Assembly: GCA_937876865.1 (NCBI GenBank)
Contig: CALEFF010000029.1
Coordinates: forward strand, 1 to 19,841
From: an uncultured Bacteroidales bacterium
Lineage (GTDB): Bacteria > Bacteroidota > Bacteroidia > Bacteroidales > P3
Length of the DNA stretch: 19,841 nucleotides
Direction of reading: 5' to 3'
In this document: positions 16,834 to 19,841 of the stretch, one piece after another
Layout: each line of letters opens with the position of its first letter
How positions within the stretch are numbered: position 1 is the stretch's first letter
The notes under the pieces: generated by a model
Seen by the model: the letters and a program-made list of their open reading frames with translations, nothing else
Told to the model about the DNA's origin: nothing
Databases searched by the model: none
Made by a program: the position numbers and the translations under genes

Positions 16834-16856
16834 AAAAATTTTTTTTCTTTGATTTA
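16821..16856. terminator. 36-bp perfect A/T-rich palindrome, probable bidirectional terminator (copy 2)
   Basis: Positions 16821-16838 and 16839-16856 are perfect reverse complements, and the 36 bp is identical to 8655-8690. It lies between the convergent folC and membrane-protein genes. The stop codon of the latter (TAA, plus 16854-16856) is inside the right arm. Confidence 0.75.
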
Positions 16857-18335
16857 TTTTTTTGATTGATTAACAAAGAAAAAATTCCAACAACAATACA
16901 TCATTATCCCTGCTTGATTGTCTAAGGTGTCTTCGCTAAAAAACGAGATTAGCATAATTGCAAGAAAAATTATATAGTAAGGATTTTTATTTAGCGAGAA
17001 ACGAAACATTGGATAGAATAAAAACGCAAACCAAATAAGCAATCCTATTATTCCATAACTAAAAACAATTGAGAAATATTGATTGTGCGTTCTCATATTC
17101 GTATCTGCTAATTCAGAATTATTGATTTCTAATTGTTTTTTCAATTCTCGCGGTGCATTTCCTGTGCCTACTCCTATTAAAAGATTATTTTTAATTACCT
17201 CAAAACTGTTTTCCCAAAGCTCAATCTTTTGAATTAGAGAAGAACCCTTTACTTTATTTTCTTTTTCATAAGCTTCAATTTCATAGAAAGTAGAATACAA
17301 ACGTGATTTCAAAGGTATTTTTTCTGCATAGACATAATTAGGAATCCCTTTCTTTATATTCTCTAAATCTTTTTCCGATAGTTTTTCCCAACCCTTTAAA
17401 TTCTTTTCATAACCCTTTGAATTTAAATATCTAATCGCAATATCAATATAAGAAAACTCTCCCTCACGAGATTTACACATTGCATTCCTATTCTCTTTCA
17501 AATATATCTCAACCCCTTCTGCCATTTGAGAATAATCAACCTTATCAAAAATATAATTTCCGTTTTCAATAATCATATTTTCTTTTACCTCTCCGTTCTT
17601 AGGCACAAAGTAATCTTTGTAATAGTATGAAAGGCAAGAAATTATTGCAAAGACAAAAAGACAAAATACTGTGATAAATATTGCAAAGGCTGTTTTATTT
17701 TTTTTCTTAAAAAGAAAATAAGTTGGAATAATAAAAAACAAAACTACAAAACTAATAACGACTCCGGTTAATGCAGAGGTTAGAATCATATATGCCTCAA
17801 ACCATAAAGTAAATAATAGAAAAATATATTTTTTGTTTTGAATGCAGTAAACCACTATAAAAGATGAGGCAAGGGTTAAATGAAGTGCAAAACGGATATG
17901 AGAACAAAACGGCATAATTGTGCGAACATCGGGATTTTCTATTGTAAGAAAATTAAACATTCCTATACCTGTTGCAACAAATAAAGATGCGAGATAAACG
18001 AAAGCATAGATTTTAAGATTTTTTTTCTCTTGTAAATCAAGATTCATTAGATATAGAGGCACAATTAAAAAAGGCAAAGATTTTTCTAATTGTTTCCAAG
18101 CCTCACTTCCCCCTCCGCTCCAAATCATTCCAAGACATATCAATGCAAAGAAAGAAAAAACTGCTATTAAAACATCTTTTGAATAGGATTTAAGGCGAGA
18201 CTTGTCTGCAAAAACAAACCTTAGTGCCATAAAAACCATAGCAAATGACATTAGGGCGTGAGAAAAAATCATTCCCACAATAACAAGACAAATTATTGCA
18301 ATGTCTAAATACGAAGAATCTAACTTATGCTTCAT
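16854..18335 (-). CDS. O-antigen ligase / Wzy polymerase family membrane protein
   Basis: A 493-residue polytopic inner-membrane protein with about ten or more hydrophobic segments in two blocks (about 10-240 and 420-480). Between them lies a soluble loop (about 236-385), probably periplasmic. The end of the loop, KIELWENSFEVIKNNLLIGVGTGNAPRE, and RTHNQYFSIVFSYGIIGLLIW are the Wzy_C/O-antigen ligase signature (LIGVGxG and HNxY). Such proteins join polysaccharide to lipid A core, or polymerise undecaprenyl-linked repeat units, at the periplasmic face. Ligase and polymerase cannot be separated from sequence. No other polysaccharide genes are adjacent. A longer reading from TTG 18380 would overlap the divergent arcC promoter, so ATG 18335 (MKHKLDSSYLDIAI) is used. 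The stop codon lies inside the terminator palindrome. Confidence 0.88.
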   Translation of the reverse strand: MKHKLDSSYLDIAIICLVIVGMIFSHALMSFAMVFMALRFVFADKSRLKSYSKDVLIAVFSFFALICLGMIWSGGGSEAWKQLEKSLPFLIVPLYLMNLDLQEKKNLKIYAFVYLASLFVATGIGMFNFLTIENPDVRTIMPFCSHIRFALHLTLASSFIVVYCIQNKKYIFLLFTLWFEAYMILTSALTGVVISFVVLFFIIPTYFLFKKKNKTAFAIFITVFCLFVFAIISCLSYYYKDYFVPKNGEVKENMIIENGNYIFDKVDYSQMAEGVEIYLKENRNAMCKSREGEFSYIDIAIRYLNSKGYEKNLKGWEKLSEKDLENIKKGIPNYVYAEKIPLKSRLYSTFYEIEAYEKENKVKGSSLIQKIELWENSFEVIKNNLLIGVGTGNAPRELKKQLEINNSELADTNMRTHNQYFSIVFSYGIIGLLIWFAFLFYPMFRFSLNKNPYYIIFLAIMLISFFSEDTLDNQAGIMMYCCWNFFFVNQSKK

Positions 18336-18372
18336 AATTGCCAATAAAACTAAAAACAAGTTTAAATTATTG

Positions 18373-18403
18373 TTTGACAACTTAAAAATAAGTTATATCT
18401 TTG
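18373..18403 (+). promoter_or_regulatory. Consensus Bacteroidota promoter of the arcC-arcB genes
   Basis: TTTG (18373-18376), 19 bases, then TATCTTTG (18396-18403), exact to consensus. Transcription would begin near 18410, about 24 bases before the arcC ATG. No arginine operator or catabolite site was recognisable. Confidence 0.8.
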
Positions 18404-18433
18404 CATTTTATTTTTTACACGTAACAATAAAAT

Positions 18434-19372
18434 ATGAAGAAATTAGCAGTAGTTGCCTTTGGTGGAAACGCACTTTTGAGAAGCGGACAAAAGGGTACTT
18501 ATCAAGAACAAATAAACAATGTAACTGAAACTTGTAGTTCACTTTCTAACCTTTTGAAACAAGGTTATAATTTGGTGATTGGACACGGTAATGGTCCACA
18601 AGTTGGAAACGTAATGCTTCAACACGAAGGAGGAAAAAAGCATTTCAATATAGAATCTATGCCAATGGATTTTTGTGTTGCTGAAACACAAGGCTCAATA
18701 GGTTATTTGATAGAACAAGGTTTTAGAAATGTTTTTGCAAAAGAAAACATTGACAGAAAAGTCTTAACTTTACTTACACAAGTTGTGGTAGATGAAAAAG
18801 ATTCTGCTTTCCAAAATCCAGTAAAGCCTGTTGGTCCTTATTATACTAAGGAAGAAGCTGATGCTTTTGCTGCTGAAACAGGTGCAAAATATGCAAAGGA
18901 TTCTAAAAGCGATAAATATCGTAAGGTAGTTGCTTCACCTAAGCCTTTAAAAATAAACAATATTGAAATTGTAAAGCAACTTGCCTTAGAAGGAAACGTA
19001 GTTGTAACCGTTGGAGGTGGCGGAATTCCTGTTGTAGAAGAAAACGGAGTAAGAGGAGTTGAAGCAGTAATTGATAAAGACTTAGCTTCTGCTTTAACAG
19101 CAGTAGAAATCGGAGCTGATGAGTTTTATATTCTTACAGATGTTCCTAAGGTATATATCAATTTCCGTCAACCTGATGAAAAAGCCTTAGATGTACTTAC
19201 TGTAAAAGAAGCAGAAGATTTGCTTTCACAAGGACAATTTGGAGAAGGCTCAATGGCTCCAAAAGTAAGAGCAGCTTTACACTTTGTAAAGAATGGAGGA
19301 AAAGAATGTATCATTACAGAAGCAGGACAACTTTCTAATCCTTCTTGCGGAACACGTATAGTAAAAGAATAA
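18434..19372 (+). CDS. arcC: Carbamate kinase
   Basis: A 312-residue cytoplasmic enzyme that transfers phosphate from carbamoyl phosphate to ADP, the ATP-forming last step of the arginine deiminase (or carbamoyl-yielding purine) pathway. The amino-acid kinase fold is clear: MKKLAVVAFGGNALL at the N-terminus, GHGNGPQVGN (about 52-61), SMPMDFCVAETQGSIGYL (about 75-92), PVKPVGPYYT (about 130-139), VTVGGGGIPVV (about 194-204), EAVIDKDLASALTAVEIGAD (about 213-232) and LTDVPKVYINF. Length is usual and all motifs are intact. arcB follows after 29 bases, which points to the catabolic direction. The arginine deiminase gene, if present, would be outside the window. Confidence 0.97.
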   Translation: MKKLAVVAFGGNALLRSGQKGTYQEQINNVTETCSSLSNLLKQGYNLVIGHGNGPQVGNVMLQHEGGKKHFNIESMPMDFCVAETQGSIGYLIEQGFRNVFAKENIDRKVLTLLTQVVVDEKDSAFQNPVKPVGPYYTKEEADAFAAETGAKYAKDSKSDKYRKVVASPKPLKINNIEIVKQLALEGNVVVTVGGGGIPVVEENGVRGVEAVIDKDLASALTAVEIGADEFYILTDVPKVYINFRQPDEKALDVLTVKEAEDLLSQGQFGEGSMAPKVRAALHFVKNGGKECIITEAGQLSNPSCGTRIVKE

Positions 19373-19382
19373 TTACATAAAC

Positions 19383-19401
19383 AATTAAAAAATTTTTAAT
19401 T
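19383..19401. repeat. Short A/T palindrome just before the arcB start codon
   Basis: AATTAAAAA (19383-19391), one A, then TTTTTAATT (19393-19401): a perfect 9-bp inverted repeat ending at the base before ATG 19402. It could be a weak hairpin or operator, or chance in AT-rich DNA. Confidence 0.4.
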
Positions 19402-19841
19402 ATGGGATTTAATTTAAGAAACAGAAACTTTTTGAAATTATTGGATTTCACTCCAAAAGAAATTCAATATATGTTAGATTTAGCAAGAGATTTAAAAAGA
19501 GCTAAATATGCAGGTACTGAACAACCAAGATTGAAAGGTAAAAACATCGCTTTGATTTTTGAAAAGACATCTACTCGTACTCGTTGTGCGTTTGAAGTTG
19601 CTGCTCACGACCAAGGAGCTCACGTTACTTACCTTGGACCTTCTGGTTCTCAAATCGGAGTTAAAGAATCTATGGCTGACACTGCTCGTGTATTGGGTAG
19701 AATGTTTGATGGTATAGAATATCGTGGTTTTGAACAAAAAATCGTTGAAGAATTAGCACAACACGCTGGTGTTCCTGTATGGAATGGATTGACCAACGAA
19801 TTTCACCCAACTCAAATTTTGGCAGATTTTCTTACAATGCG
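19402..19841 (+). CDS. arcB: Ornithine carbamoyltransferase (catabolic type), 3' end outside window
   Basis: The first 146 residues of an OTCase, which interconverts ornithine plus carbamoyl phosphate and citrulline. Next to carbamate kinase it would run toward carbamoyl phosphate in arginine fermentation. The carbamoyl-phosphate loop FEKTSTRTRCAFE (about 53-65), LGPSGSQIGVKES (about 76-88), DTARVLGRMFDGIEYRG (about 91-107) and the NGLTNEFHPTQ motif (about 129-139) are those of the ArcB/E. coli ArgF-like branch. The start MGFNLRNRNFLKLLDFTPKEI is typical. Naming it arcB rather than argF rests on the arcC neighbour. The gene is cut by the window edge. Confidence 0.93.
   Translation, partial: MGFNLRNRNFLKLLDFTPKEIQYMLDLARDLKRAKYAGTEQPRLKGKNIALIFEKTSTRTRCAFEVAAHDQGAHVTYLGPSGSQIGVKESMADTARVLGRMFDGIEYRGFEQKIVEELAQHAGVPVWNGLTNEFHPTQILADFLTM

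Noticed and set aside
16781..16856. 21-bp periodic motifs considered as a small CRISPR or phage attachment site
   Set aside because: Only 11-bp AT-rich units with 10-bp gaps, no cas or integrase gene, and the structure coincides with a terminator between convergent genes.
19492..19737. Minus-strand open frame of 81 codons opposite arcB
   Set aside because: Antisense shadow of a well-conserved OTCase; Ser/Thr/Phe-rich translation typical of reverse frames.
1..19841. Defence system, prophage or mobile element
   Set aside because: No integrase, transposase, restriction, toxin-antitoxin or phage structural motifs on either strand; all genes fit core or surface functions.

Overview
The window is AT-rich, densely packed bacterial chromosome that looks like Bacteroidota, probably Bacteroidales. 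The grounds are: promoters of the Bacteroidota form TTTG-N19/20-TAnnTTTG at several genes; no obvious Shine-Dalgarno sites; a C-terminal gliding-motility/type B sorting domain that implies a type IX secretion system; a DUF4301 gene; a BspA-like leucine-rich segment; and tandem FN3/choice-of-anchor-J (cleaved-adhesin type) surface domains. I cannot name a genus. There are no tRNA or rRNA genes, CRISPR arrays, transposases or phage genes, and no gene-free stretch over 300 bases.

Layout. 1-3693 (minus) is the 5' part of a large secreted FN3/choice-of-anchor-J protein that runs off the left edge. Next, all on the minus strand, come a secreted M23 peptidase with a C-terminal LysM (3777-4754, own promoter and terminator) and a tight pair, glmS then a DUF4301 gene, 3 bases apart (8208-4840). 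Between glmS and the divergent plus-strand gene for a small NifX/NifB-type protein (8292-8642) lie two face-to-face promoters interleaved on the same 35 bp. A minus-strand block follows: ferritin, an AlkD-like DNA alkylation repair protein, and a 1762-residue secreted repeat protein with about 25 Cys-containing repeats of about 51 residues and a T9SS type B C-terminal domain (15372-8730). folC (15472-16761, plus) converges on an O-antigen ligase/Wzy-type membrane protein (18335-16854, minus). At the right edge carbamate kinase (arcC) and the start of a catabolic-type ornithine carbamoyltransferase (arcB) form the ATP-yielding half of arginine fermentation, behind a near-perfect promoter.

Functional picture. 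This is mainly housekeeping and envelope biology: amino-sugar supply (GlmS, perhaps DUF4301), peptidoglycan remodelling (M23-LysM), surface polymer assembly (ligase/Wzy), two very large surface proteins, iron storage, folate metabolism and arginine catabolism. No obvious new enzymatic system is present. The most unusual signals are non-coding or structural: the symmetric overlapping divergent promoter at 8230-8264; an identical 36-bp palindrome with 21-bp-phased satellite motifs in both convergent intergenic regions; a terminator directly before the alkD start codon; and a 459-bp higher-order duplication with patterned cysteine loss in the giant repeat protein.

Start sites. Four starts were set using promoter or terminator positions. 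In each case a longer reading from TTG, GTG or an upstream ATG would begin inside a promoter or terminator, or overlap one, so the shorter ATG start is preferred.
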